NCBI GenBank assembly: GCA_021521415.1
Contig: JAIQDT010000190.1
Location: forward strand, 496,001 to 560,000
Length of the DNA: 64,000 nt
Origin: Bidens hawaiensis
Lineage: Eukaryota > Streptophyta > Magnoliopsida > Asterales > Asteraceae
Reading direction: 5' to 3'
This document shows positions 24,005 through 34,972 of the stretch, piece after piece. The translations under genes were made by a program, and so were the position numbers. A model generated the notes under the pieces. That model made no database searches. It worked only from the letters and a program-made list of their open reading frames with translations, and was not told the origin of the DNA. Position 1 is the stretch's first letter; the number at the start of each line of letters is the position of its first letter.

Positions 24005-24016
24005 TGGTATCAGAGC
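24005..24016 (+). other. Second primer binding site (initiator tRNA-Met)
   Basis: TGGTATCAGAGC directly after the LTR ending at 24001. Two primer sites in one element show that its 5' part is composite. Confidence 0.88.
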
Positions 24017-24597
24017 CGAAGGTTTAAGATAGTTCGTTAGAAAAGTCCTAGAAATATACTTAGGACCCCATACATGTCTATTTGTTTACCTTATGTGTTA
24101 TATTTAATTGTTTACAGCTTACGTAATTACCTGCTAGACTAAGTATTTATTTAACTGCTTAGTTTAATGCTTATTTTACTGTCATGCACACACAACTCCG
24201 AGACTATGTCTCACCCTCAAAATATTTTTATAGATCCGAGGCAATGCCTCATTCCCATGATATATATTTACATTTAAATTTTTGTTGATTGTTTTCGTTG
24301 ACGGGAATTTCTTTTAGGATTTCCTAAGTTTTTCTTTTACATTTTAAGTGTTTAACGTAATCAGTTAACGGTTACATTTTCCATAGCGTTTTATTATTTT
24401 ATTATTTTTTAAATGTCTAGTCGGGTGAAAAATCCATAGGACGCCATGGACACGCCAACTATTCATTTTCACAATTATTATATTTACGAAATTTGGTTGA
24501 AGCATTATCACGCGTGGTGATATACGAGATACTTCAACTACTCATACTTACATTTGTCATTCGTTATTTAGTTTGGTCGGTTAAAATGACACGTAAC

Positions 24598-25395
24598 ACT
24601 CATGGGCCAACAAAATATCATGGCCAAGCTCATGGAAAACCCAACATATCACAACCGTGAGGTGGCTTGAAGAAATGGAGACAATTGTAATCTCAAGCAA
24701 GTGTTACGATCAAGAGAAGATCCAATATTCTGCCCTTATATTTAAAGGTGAAGCGTTGGAGTGGTGGAACACATTGATTTTGAATAGGGGAAGGGAAGTT
24801 ATGTATAATCTAACTTGGAATGAATTTAAGGAGATGTTGATGGCAAAGTTTTGTCCGATGCACGAGACCGACCAAATCCAAACCAAATTCCTAAATCACA
24901 AGGTCGTTGGAACAAACCTTCATAAGTACAACACAAAATTTCACGAATACTGTCGATTGGTTCCCCAGCTGGTTACCCCTGAATCCAGCAAAGTGACACG
25001 TTATATTTGTGGACTACCACGAGAGATTCGTGATATGGTGAGGTCTCACTTGCCACAAACCGCCGACTCCGCAGTGGAATTGGCCAGTTATTTGATGGGC
25101 GGAATGATCCGCAACAAGGAAGAAGATAGAAAGGTGGTAACAACCCATGATCCGAAGAAAGAAGGAAATACCCGTTTCAAAGGTAAAGGAGTTGACCAAC
25201 GAAGGTCCGGCTTCAACCCCAGCATTCCATAATGCAAAATCTGTAAGAAATATCATAGGGGTAGATACCATTTAACTCCACGAGTCTCTGAATCGTGTCA
25301 TAGACCCGGCCATGCAACATCCGACTGTTGTAAGAAAAAGATGACCTGTTACAATTTCAAGGAAATGGGTCATCTAAGCTTTGAATGCCCCAAAA
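24598..25395 (+). pseudogene. Gag of Tekay/Del-type gypsy element
   Basis: The main open stretch (24657-25232) shows RWLEEMETIVISSKC, ALIFKGEALEWWNTL, WNEFKEMLMAKFCP and GLPREIRDMVRSHLP, the standard retrotransposon-gag pattern of chromoviruses. A stop follows at 25230. Zinc-knuckle cysteines continue in other frames at 25233-25390, including CHRPGHATSDC and CYNFKEMGHLSFECP, where a Phe replaces the second Cys. Sequence upstream of 24657 (KYHGQAHGKPN) is frameshifted. Confidence 0.85.
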
Positions 25396-25866
25396 ACAAA
25401 CCCGCGACTGGTGGTGCGGGTGGAAGCGGTCAAAAGAATGAGCCAAAGAAGGGCAACACAAGAGTCTTCGTCCTTGACACAAAGAAAGCGGCCGACATGC
25501 CGGAAATCATTACCGGTACGTTCCTAGTTAACAACACTTATGCTAGAGTCCTTTTTGATTCGGGTTCCAACTTAAGTTTTATAGATCATAACTTTTGTAG
25601 TCTATTAAACAAACCTTTAATCAAACTTAATAAAACTCTAAGCGTCGAGACCGCTAGTGGCGAAATTGTTAAAATCTTCAAAGCTCTAGAAAACGGAAAA
25701 AACTTATTAGATGGTTACATTTTGCCTATCCAATTGCTACCTATACTCTTGCGGGTTTTGATATTGTATTGGGTATGGATTGGTTATCCGACAACCATGC
25801 TCGTATCCTTCGCAATAGCAAAACCATTGAACTTCGAGCCCCTGATAAACGAACCATTAGAATAAA
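25396..25866 (+). pseudogene. Aspartic protease of Tekay-type pol
   Basis: The active-site motif VLFDSGSNLSFIDHNF keeps the catalytic Asp in D-S-G. The preceding linker is Gly/Lys-rich and the usual ITGTFLVNNTYA strand is present. A frameshift near 25720 disrupts the C-terminal half. Confidence 0.8.
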
Positions 25867-25914
25867 AGGGGATAAAGACGCTGGCCAAGTTAGTATAATC
25901 TCCATGATAAGGGC

Positions 25915-26861
25915 TAAAAATGTTTAAATCAAGGATGCTTAGCATTCATGGTCTACGTCACCGATGAATCTAAACCCAAAGAAATCAAAGACGTTCCTGT
26001 TGTTTTCGATTATGCCGATGTCTTTCCCGACGAACTTCCTGGAATCCCTCCCGATCGCGAAGTAGAGTTTAGAATCAATCTCATTCTTGGTACTGCTCCG
26101 ATCGCTAAAGCTCTGTATCGCCTCGCACCAACTGAAATAAAGGAGTTAAGGAAACAACTTGACGAGCTTCTCGAGAAAGGCTTCATTCGACCAAGTTCAT
26201 CGCCATGGGGAGCGCCAATACTTTTTTTCAAGAAGAAGGATGGATCCATGCGTATGTGCATCGAATACCGAGCTCTCAACAAAATCACAATCAAGAATCG
26301 TTATCCACTCCCTCGAATCGATGATCTATTCGACCAACTCCAAGGTTCTAGCTTCTTTTCTAAAATTGATCTTCGTTCCGGTTATCACCAACTCAAAGTT
26401 CAATCCGAAGATATCCCGAAAACTGCATTCAGAAAAAGGTATAGACATTGTGAGTTCACTGTCATGCCGTTTGGACTTACTAATGCTCCAACTGCGTTCA
26501 TGGATATGATGAATCGAATTTGTAAGCCTTACTTGGATAAATTTGTGATCGTATTCATCGACGACATACTAATTTATTCTAAGTCTAAGGATGATCATGA
26601 AAACCATCTCCGAACTTTGCTTGAACTAAGAAATTGTACGCCAAGTTCTCAAAATGTGAATTCTGGTTGCACGAGGTACAATTTCTTGGTTACATCATCA
26701 ACGTCAACGGTATTCAAGTCGATCCCACTAAGATTGAAGCTATCTCTAAGTGAGAGATTCCAAAATCACCAACTGAGATTCGAAGTTTCTTAGGATTGGC
26801 CGGCTATTACCATAAGTTCATTGAAAACTTTTCCAGAATCGTTGGTCCCTTAACTTCTTTG
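25915..26861 (+). pseudogene. Reverse transcriptase of Tekay-type pol
   Basis: Open from 25948 to 26793. Blocks: [105 protein letters not shown], and the catalytic [13 protein letters not shown] with both aspartates. The frame shifts near 26640 and again before the [14 protein letters not shown] segment. Confidence 0.9.
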
Positions 26862-27330
26862 ACTTGAAAAAATATCAAGTATGAATGGGGAACGAAACAA
26901 CAAGAGGCGTTCGATATACTCAAACAAAAGCTTACCCAAGCACATATACTGGCCTTGCCAGAAGGTACTGAAGATTTCGTTGTTTTTAGTGATGCATCTC
27001 ATTCCTGTTTAGGATGCGTACTAATGCAACGTAAGAAAGTGATCGCTTAAGCCTCTCGTCAGCTTAAGGTGCACGAAAAGAACTATACAACTCGCAATCT
27101 AGAGTTAGACGCCATAATCTTTGCACTAAAGATATGGAGGCATTATCTCTATGGAGTAAGATTTACCGTATACATTGATCATAAAAGCTTAAAGCACATC
27201 TTCGATCAAAAAGAGCTTAGCATGCGCCAACGACGCTGGATGGAAACTCTCAACGATTATGACTATGAGATCGTTTATCATGAAGGCAAAGCCAACGTTG
27301 TGGCTGACGCCTTGAGTCGTAAAGAGCACG
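26862..27330 (+). pseudogene. RNase H of Tekay-type pol
   Basis: YEWGTKQQEAFDILK leads to VVFSDASHSCLGCVLMQ (catalytic Asp) with an in-frame stop near 27048. An open stretch follows with [29 protein letters not shown] and [14 protein letters not shown]. Confidence 0.85.
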
Positions 27331-28623
27331 AAAAGCCAAAAAGAGTCCGAGCATTAAGGTTAGAACTTCAAGTAGATCTTTTCGAACAAATCAAATCTGT
27401 CCAAGCTCAAGCGATCAATGAAAACCAAATCTCCGACGAAAAACGTAACGGCACCATTGACTCACTAGTCAAAGGTGACGATGGTATCCTTAGAATGGGA
27501 AACCGGATTTGGGTACCAATCGTTGGGAACTTACGTGAGAAAATTTTAAACGAAGCTCATAAGTCCTAATACATGATGCACCCTGGTGGTGACATAATGT
27601 ATCAAAATCTCAAACCCAACTACTGGCGGAATAGGATGAAAAAAGATATCGCTTCGCATGTGGCGAATTGTTTAACTTGTTTGAAAGTCAATGACGAACA
27701 CCAAAAGCCTTCGGGATTGCTCCAGCAACCTGAACTTCCCGTATTGAAGTGGGAGTTAATAACCATAGATTTCATTACCAAACTCCCAAACGAATCGGCA
27801 ACATAATGCTATTTGGGTAATTGTGGATCGACTAACAAAATCCGCACACTTCATACCCATCAATGAGTCGTATTCAATGGATAAACTAGCACGTATCTAT
27901 GTGAACAACATCGTTGCTTTGCATGGAGTACCGCTATCTATAATCTCTGATCGAGACAGCCGTTTCACGTCTCATTTCTGGAATAGCTTCCAACAAGCAC
28001 TTGGTACGAAACTAAACCTTAGCACCGCCTATCATCCACAAACCGATGGGCAAAGCGAAAGGACAATTCAAACGTTGGAAGATATGCTCCGCGCTTGTGT
28101 GATAGACTTAGGTGGAAGTTGGGATGACCACTTACCCCTAATGGAATTCTCGTATAACAATATCTATCACGCGAGTATTCAAGCTGCACCATTCAAGGCG
28201 CTATATGGTCGAAAATGTAGAACGCCTGTGTGTTGGTCTGAAACCGGAGACAATCAATTATCTGGACCCGAGGAAGTCCAAGAAACCACCGACAAAGTTC
28301 TTCAAATCCATGAACGACTTAAGACGGCTCGTGATCGCCAAAAGAGTTACACCGATGTCCGTCGTAAGCCGTTAGAGTTCAATGTCGGTGACAAAGTTCT
28401 TTTAAAAGTCTCGCCATGGAAAGGCGTCGTTCATTTCAGCAAGAAAGGAAAGTTAAGTCCTCGATTCGTTGGACCCTTCGAGGTACTTGAACGAATTGGT
28501 AATGTTGCATACCGTTTGCGACTACCCGAGGAAATGCAAGGAATACACGACGTATTCCATGTTTCGAATCTGCGTAAATGTTTAGCCAATGAATCTCATT
28601 CGATGAAAGACCAATACAAATAG
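27331..28623 (+). pseudogene. Integrase of Tekay-type pol
   Basis: The zinc-binding N-terminus includes MMHPGGDIMYQNLKPNYWR and CLTCLKVNDEHQKP. The core shows [10 protein letters not shown] (first Asp), [15 protein letters not shown] (second Asp) and [20 protein letters not shown] (catalytic Glu region). The C-terminal [18 protein letters not shown] and [10 protein letters not shown] end the domain. Stops occur at 27568 and near 27804. Confidence 0.88.
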
Positions 28624-28761
28624 AAGATTCGAAAACAAAGAAACTCAAAAGACGAACCCTGAAACTTGTGAAAGTAAAATGGGACTCATGAAGAGGGCTC
28701 GAGTATACATGGGAACTCGAATCAGAAATTAAAAAGAAATACCCCCACTTATTCTCGTAAA
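28624..28761 (+). pseudogene. Chromodomain-like C-terminal remnant
   Basis: After a stop at 28621, the frames hold TKKLKRRTLKLVKVKWDS, a stop, then LEYTWELESEIKKKYPHLF. This is the usual end of Tekay/Del pol, where a chromodomain directs integration to marked chromatin. It supports assigning this gag-pol to the chromovirus branch. Confidence 0.65.
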
Positions 28762-28787
28762 GTAATCTCGAGGACAAGATTATTTTC

Positions 28788-28800
28788 AAGGTGGGGAGGA
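28788..28800 (+). other. Polypurine tract
   Basis: AAGGTGGGGAGGA directly before the 3' LTR. Confidence 0.9.
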
Positions 28801-30876
28801 TGAAACATCACGAAAATTTCGAGTTAAAAATGTCAAACTTCCAAAATCAAGGGACCAATTCTGCCAAAATCCAAACTCAAAGGATAAAAATGAAAATTCT
28901 GTTTTCTTGTCCTGTCACGATACGCGACGGGACAAAAGACAAGCCCATCGCGTATCGCGGAGGGTTTGGTCAAAAGATTCTAGAAAGAGTCAACAGCGAT
29001 ACGCGATCGCTGTTGAACCAACGTCATAGCGTATCGCGATGACGTTGTCTGACAGTTTGTGACACGTGTTCCACCTGGCACACGATGGCACTATGTGTCG
29101 CCACGTGTCACCACGTGGCAGTCGGATCTCCACATGTCGCCACGGGGCACAACGCCTGCCACATGTAATCATGTGGCAGGTCTACGTGGTGACTCAGGCA
29201 GCCTACGTCGCGATACGCGACGGCCTTGCCAAGGAGGCCGTCGTGTATCGCGACGAGCTCCAAATTTTGCCTATAAATAGAAGGCTACGGGATTTCAGTA
29301 CCCACACAGCAAAATCAGTAACTCTCTCTCTAACATCTCACTAGCCTTTTATATCATACCTCGAATTTCATGCCAAACCCTCGATCATTACCTCTATAAA
29401 CGTTCCCTCGTTTCCCCGATAATCGTGCCACCTCCCAACAACATTTAAAGAAGAAGTTGTTATTATTGTGACATCCCGACGATCATATTGAAGACATGTC
29501 GTGAAGTATGGGTGCCTCGTAAAGCGTGCAGACGTGGAAGAATATTGGAGTGTCTCGATTTGCGTGCTCTAGTGAAATATTGATCAAGGAGAGTTGAAAA
29601 AGAGTGAAAGGAGTCGAAGTGCTGCCCAATTTTCTAAAGTTATTATAAGCCGACAAAGGCAGGCATAATGCCCGAGAAAAATAATAATAAAATATTATAA
29701 AGGCTTAAAACCTAAGGTCGAGTAAATACTCGATATCTCGATAAAAAGAAAAGAAAATATAACAAAGATAGAATCATAGAAATATGTATATATGTGTGTA
29801 AGTATATATATTCTTTGTTATACATATTATTTAAGGAATAAATAACTATTCTTAAATAATAAATGAAAAGAATACGTTTCTTCAAGAAGAAGAAATGTAG
29901 GGTTTTATAAATAAACTAAAGGTTTATAAACTACTTTTAAAACTAAAGGTTTTAAAGTAAAAGAAGAGATTTTGAACTAAAGGTTCATCAAGGTAAAGTT
30001 TATAAAAGAAGTCTAAATGTCTTAAGCCGGATTGTATATCCGACTAACCATTGGTTATACTCGTACTATAGGGGCGAGATAGCAACGGGAAAGACCCTCG
30101 GACGGTGTTTGAGCCGATCCAAATCAAAAGGTGAATACGCCCCACTTTTACGAAACTTGTTTTTAAACGAGTCAACATGTTATATGAAAAACTTTACATG
30201 AGACTAAGTGTCTCTAAAAACATTATGAATAAGAGTAAAAGCCTAGCCCTCAGGCTGTAGTATACGTTTGTCTGGATCCTTACATATGTGGTAAAATGCG
30301 GTGGGCACATCGCACCACGCTTGGTCACGACCTCCAGCCACGATGGGCCGAACGTAAGTACGTTCGAGTGAGACTGATCATGTGTATTTTTATGGTACCT
30401 AAGTATGTCGAAACGCTGCGGTGTTTTGCTGGGGTGACCTAGTGTAGAGACTCGAGTTTATAATGATATTGTTTTAACTTAATTATTCCTAAGCCAAGAT
30501 GGGCCGAGACTTACGTGGTCTCGAGGGGTGATTGAGTAAAGAAAATATTTAGCGTCAGCATATTCACCAGCATTCGTTGTTGACGTATTTTCTAATATTT
30601 TGCAGGTAACCAAGAATAGGGCTTGAAGAACAAAGGGCTCAAGAATACGATGGCTCGGATGTTGTTGTTTAAATATTAAATATGGTGATTTTGTAAAACA
30701 TATAAACAAGTAAACTTAAATGGAACTTTCGTTCTATCTTTTGTAATGTAAATATTTATAACTTTAAATCCACATGTTTTATAAAGTCTTCCACTAATAA
30801 CCCGTAACTCTGATTTAATTACAAATATGGTACCAACCGTTTGTCGCCCTCCTAGGCCTAAGATGGGGGTGTGACA
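28801..30876 (+). mobile_element. 3' LTR of the Tekay-like element
   Basis: 2076 bp, TGAAACATCACG to GGGTGTGACA, collinear with the 5' LTR. Substitutions and small indels are scattered along its length, so some time has passed since insertion. Confidence 0.93.
28911..29280 (+). promoter_or_regulatory. 3' LTR copy of the palindromic-word/G-box promoter
   Basis: The same array as 18351-18712, with TATAAATAG at 29272-29280. Several word copies differ by single bases between the two LTRs, which gives a direct view of which positions drift. Confidence 0.6.
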
Positions 30877-30881
30877 CAACG
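30877..30881. repeat. Target-site duplication, right copy (CAACG)
   Basis: Matches 18238-18242. Confidence 0.95.
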
Positions 30882-31310
30882 CACCAATCATGACTACACC
30901 CGACTGGACCCTTCCATTCGAGATCATGTGCGATGCAGGTGAATGTGCAGTTGGAGCCGTACTCGGACACCGCAAAGAAAAGCATTTTCACCCAATTTAC
31001 TATGCTAGTAAGACTCTTAATTATGCACTGGAAAACTATACCACAACAGAAATAGAGTTATTAGCAATAGTTTTCGCCTTTGAAAAGTTTAGATCCTACT
31101 TAGTATTTTCCAAAACCATAGTTTACACCAACCATGCCGCCATACGATACCTCTTCAACAAAAAAGATGCCAAACCCAGACTCATCTGATGGATTCTACT
31201 ACTCCAAGAATTCGACATAGAAGTTAAGGACAAGAAGTGAGTGGAGAGTGTAGCTGCTAACCACCTTTCATGCTTAGAATTCCCATTTCAAAAGAACCAC
31301 ATAAGGAAAT
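30882..31310 (+). pseudogene. RNase H of the Athila-type host element (resumed)
   Basis: The frame continues the RT frame that stopped at 18242: [20 protein letters not shown], where the usual DASD has become DAGE, then [31 protein letters not shown] and [12 protein letters not shown] stop lies at 31187. The VAANHLS end follows in the same region with further stops. Confidence 0.85.
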
Positions 31311-32635
31311 TATCAACGATAATTTTCCACATGAGGTTCTCATGCATATTCAAGAAGTTATGGAGGAAAAGACGAGAGCCCTTGGTTTGCTGAATTTGCA
31401 AACTACTTAGCATGTAGAATCCTAAGAAAGGGGCTTACTCGTCAACAGCGGAAGAAATTCTTATCCGACCTTAAGTTCTATTTCTGGGAGGATCCCTACT
31501 TGTTTAGGATAGGTGCCGATCAGTAGGTGTATATCAAGAAAGGAAGCCTTAGATGTTCTCAAACACTGCCATGAAGGACCTACCGGTGGACACCACAGTA
31601 CCACCACTAGGTCAGAAAAGTGTTTGATGCAGGATTATTCTGGCCCACCATATATAAGGACACAAATGCTTTGATCCAAGCATGCGATGCTTGTCAAAAA
31701 GCCGGAAACGTCTCAGCCAAAAATGAGATGGCCCAAAAAGGTATTCAAATTCGTGAAGTCTTTGATGTATGGGCAATAGATTTCATGGGCCCATTTCCTA
31801 ACTCATTCGGAAATAAATACATCCTTGTAGCAGTAGACTACGTGTCTAAATGGGTTGAAGCACAAGCACTTCCCACTAGCTCGAGTGGTTGTACGATTTC
31901 TGAAAAATTTATTGTCACAATTTGGTACTCCAAAAGCCCTAATTAGCGACATAGGTACCAACTTCTGCAACTTGCTAATGGAAAAAGTCTTGGCAAGATA
32001 TGGGGTTCACCACCGACTGGCAACACCATATCACCCTCAGACTAATGGGCAAGTAGAAGTCAGAAGTTGGGGGATTATAAGGATCCTCGAAAGAACTATA
32101 GGAATGAATCACAAGAATTGGGCAGAAAAGTTAGATGATACATTATGGGCCCTTAGGACAGCCTACAAAACCCTCATAGGAACAACACCATTCAAACTTG
32201 TTTATGGAAAGGCACGTCATCTACCCGTAGAACTTAAGCACGAAGCCTACTGGGATCTAGGAGCTGTGAACCTTGATCTAATGTCCACCGGTAAAAACCG
32301 GGAAGGTCAAATTCACAAGCTAGAAGAACTAAGAACACCGGCATATGAAAATTCTTGGTCTTACAAAGAAAAGACCAAACGTTTACACGACGCCCATTAA
32401 AAGGGAGACAAAAAGTTTCAGGTTGGCAATAGTGTACTGTTACGTAACACACGTTTACGTCTTTCCCAAGAAAAGCTAAAATCACGTTGGACAGGTCCAT
32501 ACATAGTTGAATCAGTTTTATACTACGGGACAGTCAAGATTTTAAATTCTGACGACCATAGGTTCAAAGTTAATGGACATCGATGAAAGCCATACATCGA
32601 TGGACCATTCGAGGAAATTTTGGAGGTAATAATCC
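31311..32635 (+). pseudogene. Integrase of the Athila-type host element
   Basis: Blocks: [44 protein letters not shown] (zinc-binding), [19 protein letters not shown] (first Asp), [12 protein letters not shown] (second Asp), ATPYHPQTNGQVEV (Glu), WALRTAYKTLIGTTPF, and the C-terminal LKSRWTGPYIVESV. Frame changes occur at about 31900 and 32400. Confidence 0.87.
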
Positions 32636-32760
32636 TCCATCCAAACCAATAAAAACATACATGAAAAAAGGGTTCTTGCCAAGACCCTCGTCAAAACTGG
32701 GCCTTGTAAATATTTGTTTTAAAAAAAAGAAAAAAAAAAGAATCTTTAGTGTCTCAAAAA

Positions 32761-32930
32761 CACGGGGGCGTGCTCCAAGAAGCACGGTCCCGTGCCACAA
32801 AATGCAGGCCAGAATCTTCGCTGCAAAAATCTCAACCAAACTGGTTTGTAACAGAATTGTCAGTCCCAGAAACATGGGGTTGTGCTTCTTGAAGCACGGG
32901 GCCATGTCTGCCAACTGCTTGGCTATAAAT
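32761..32930 (+). promoter_or_regulatory. Internal promoter 1: GCACGG words and TATA box
   Basis: Word pairs at 32761-32794 and 32871-32907 (TGTGCTTCTTGAAGCACGGG type) are followed by CTATAAATTA, with TATAAAT at 32924-32930. The small ORF at 32998 begins about 70 bases downstream. A promoter role is inferred from the layout. Confidence 0.5.
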
Positions 32931-32997
32931 TAAACCCCTTACCAATGCATTTCTTGCACCAAACCTAACACAAACACTTTCCCCTGAGAAATCAAAA

Positions 32998-33283
32998 TGC
33001 CTACTGAGATAATGAAGCAATTTTCGTTTCTCGCCAACCGAGAAACGATGCCTGACACGTTTCCAAAACCGAATTTCTCATAAAACTTCAAAAACTCGTT
33101 AAGGAACTCACCGAAATTAATCTCCTTGCTGAAATGCGTCTAATTCAACTCACTGAATCAGTGGAGAGCATGAAAATGGAGCTTCGAGACATTAACGAAC
33201 AACTCCAGTTTCAAGTGCTTCGTTTCACGTACTTTCCTCCACCTAGGCCATTCGATGGAGGAGAACCTTTCGGAGGGATCTAG
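32998..33283 (+). pseudogene. Small coiled-coil ORF a, one frameshift
   Basis: Unrecognised. It starts MPTEIMKQFSFLANRE. After one shift near 33065-33080 it reads LQKLVKELTEINLLAEMRL, then ESMKMELRDINEQLQ, a heptad-like helix, and ends PPPRPFDGGEPFGGI. About 95 residues. It sits between integrase and ORF-1, behind its own TATA box. ORF b at 33780 has the same size, helix character and position behind words and TATA. Confidence 0.45.
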
Positions 33284-33542
33284 AGACGTTAAAACTTTCT
33301 TGTTTTATGTGTAATCTACTGCCATAAGCACATTGTGTTAGGATCATCGGGCTTAACCCGATTGAATCTATGTTTTAGGAAAACCGGGCTTATCCCGCTC
33401 TAGTTTCTAGGATTGTTAATTTCACGAAAAGTAATATTAGGACAATCAAAAATATTAAATTAACATCTTAAACATCATTCTTAGAATTCCTAGCCTCGCG
33501 TTTTGCTGAAAAATCAAAGAAGTACTTCGGTGACAAAAAGCA
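33284..33542. other. Noncoding spacer
   Basis: No gene. Contains GGGCTTAACCCGAT and GGGCTTATCCCGCT near 33350-33400, two diverged inverted words. Confidence 0.5.
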
Positions 33543-33711
33543 TTGGGCCGTGCTCCTTGAAGCACGGGGCCATGGTCACCTTAGAATCTTCAGCATGATA
33601 CGCACTGACTCTGTACAATTCTCTGAATTAGAAACATTTATTCTCCCAAAAGCACGAGGACATGCTTCATCAAACACGGGCAGTGCTGGACGTTCCAGTC
33701 TCTATAAAATG
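33543..33711 (+). promoter_or_regulatory. Internal promoter 2: GCACGG words and TATA box
   Basis: Word pairs at 33543-33574 and 33648-33687, then CTCTATAAAATGC (TATA near 33703-33709). ORF b starts about 70 bases later, repeating the layout of promoter 1. Confidence 0.5.
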
Positions 33712-33779
33712 CATGCAAAAACTCAGTATTCCAATCATACCAAACACATACATACCGAAACGGAAAACAAAAGGGCGGA

Positions 33780-34101
33780 ATGGAGGCCATTCAGAAAGGG
33801 TAAAAATGGTGATTCTTCCTCACAACTTGAGGACGAAATCGTTAGGCTCCAATGCATCGTAAGAGACCAAGTCGAGAATAACATCCAAACTGAAGCTCGC
33901 TTAATCGAGCTGACCAACAAAATGGAGCTACTTTGGTTCGAAAACTTCCACATTGTTGATAGCCACAACAAAGATGTGGATTTCAAGCTCAACTATCTTA
34001 ACCGAGAAATCTCAAAGCTCTACAAGAATCTTTCCGAGCTCTTGGAAGCCAAAAGAGCTCCACCGCACATTCAATACTTGTTCGGAAATGGTGGTCGTTA
34101 G
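33780..34101 (+). pseudogene. Small coiled-coil ORF b, one frameshift
   Basis: Unrecognised, about 105 residues. It starts MEAIQKG at 33780. A one-base shift near 33797 moves to the frame SSSQLEDEIVRLQCIVRDQV, then EARLIELTNKMELLW and LNREISKLYKNLSELLEAKR, two helical heptad segments, ending APPHIQYLFGNGGR. An overlapping upstream frame exists but begins before the TATA box. It resembles ORF a in plan; sequence similarity is only suggestive. Confidence 0.45.
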
Positions 34102-34501
34102 TAGTTCAACTTTGTCTCGTCAACTTGTACTCGTTTAGGTTAATTTCCTATTTCTCGTTTCATGTTGTTTCCACTTTTCGTGTAATGTTTGAGAATTTAA
34201 TGAACTCCTAGGACTTAAATTTTATTTTTAAACATAATCCTCAAAGAAAATCAACTAAAAATCAGACCAGCTCGCTAAATAACCAAAATCAAAGAAAAAC
34301 CTGACTGTTACATACAGCACGGTACCGTGCTTCCAAAAGCACAGGGCCGTGCTTCTTGCTACAGTACAGTTACGTATTTTCTTTATGAAATAACAATTTT
34401 CACTCATTTAACTCTAAACCCACTTCGTCTAAGGCCGAACACCGACGCCTCTCCCTCAATTTCTTAAATCTTAGCCTCAATCTTTCAATTTCCAACAAAA
34501 G
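34102..34501 (+). promoter_or_regulatory. Upstream region of the ORF-1-like gene with GCACGG words
   Basis: The word pair at 34316-34356 (CACGGTACCGTGCTTCC, then GCACAGGGCCGTGCTTC) precedes a probable 5' untranslated exon ending at a strong splice donor, AAAAG|GTAAGA, at 34501/34502. No clear TATA box; TTTATGAAA near 34380 is a weak candidate. Confidence 0.35.
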
Positions 34502-34972
34502 GTAAGATAATTTAACAAATCTATTGCTCAAACTCATGATTCTAGGTCTAAAATAAGCCCCTAAATCTCACCAATTGATGAAAACGGGTCTAAACCCGAA
34601 AAATAGATGGGTTAATCGTTTAGACCTAAGATATTGATCTGATAGAGAAATTTATACTTGAAATTTGTTGAAAGAAACCATTAGGGTTCGGATCATGGAT
34701 AAGTCAAAGCCAATTAAAATGTAGCACCGGGTAGAGACACAAGTTCGAGTCTTGATGAGTTTGAAAATAGGATTAAAAACATAGACCGTACTTTGAATAA
34801 CACGAATCGTGGTCAAACACAAGTCAACAAAAGTCAAACTAAAAATGGTCAAACGGACATACATTAGCAGCACCGGGCCGTGCTTCTAAAAGCACGGCAC
34901 CGTGGTTCAGGTTCTATTCCATTTTCTTCAATTTTTTTGTTGAAATTTAACTGATTTGGGTATAAATTGCAG
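34502..34972 (+). other. Predicted intron before the ORF-1-like gene
   Basis: Donor GTAAGA and acceptor ATTGCAG fit plant splice sites. The acceptor is followed at once by a long open frame with no usable ATG before 35054. The intron contains another GCACGG word pair (34870-34905). TATAAAT at 34961 could instead be a TATA box, but the word pair is 55 bases away, so both readings are possible. Confidence 0.4.

Larger units (their letters stand above)
18243..30876 (+). mobile_element. Tekay/Del-like gypsy element, 12.6 kb, composite, with target duplication
   Basis: LTRs at 18243-20323 and 28801-30876, primer site at 20327, polypurine tract at 28788, and a perfect CAACG duplication outside. 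Inside lie an unknown ORF (20484-21646), a different LTR with its own primer site (21855-24016), then gag, protease, RT, RNase H, integrase and a chromodomain-like tail. All coding parts are broken. Length of each LTR is about 2.08 kb with scattered differences. Confidence 0.9.

Noticed and set aside
30479..30975. Minus-strand frames repeated at 19926-20395
   Set aside because: They are identical shadows within the two LTR copies of the Tekay-like element.
32583..32933. Lys-rich plus-strand frame after integrase
   Set aside because: It runs through an A-rich tract and the promoter words and only begins in the integrase tail; it is not protein-like.
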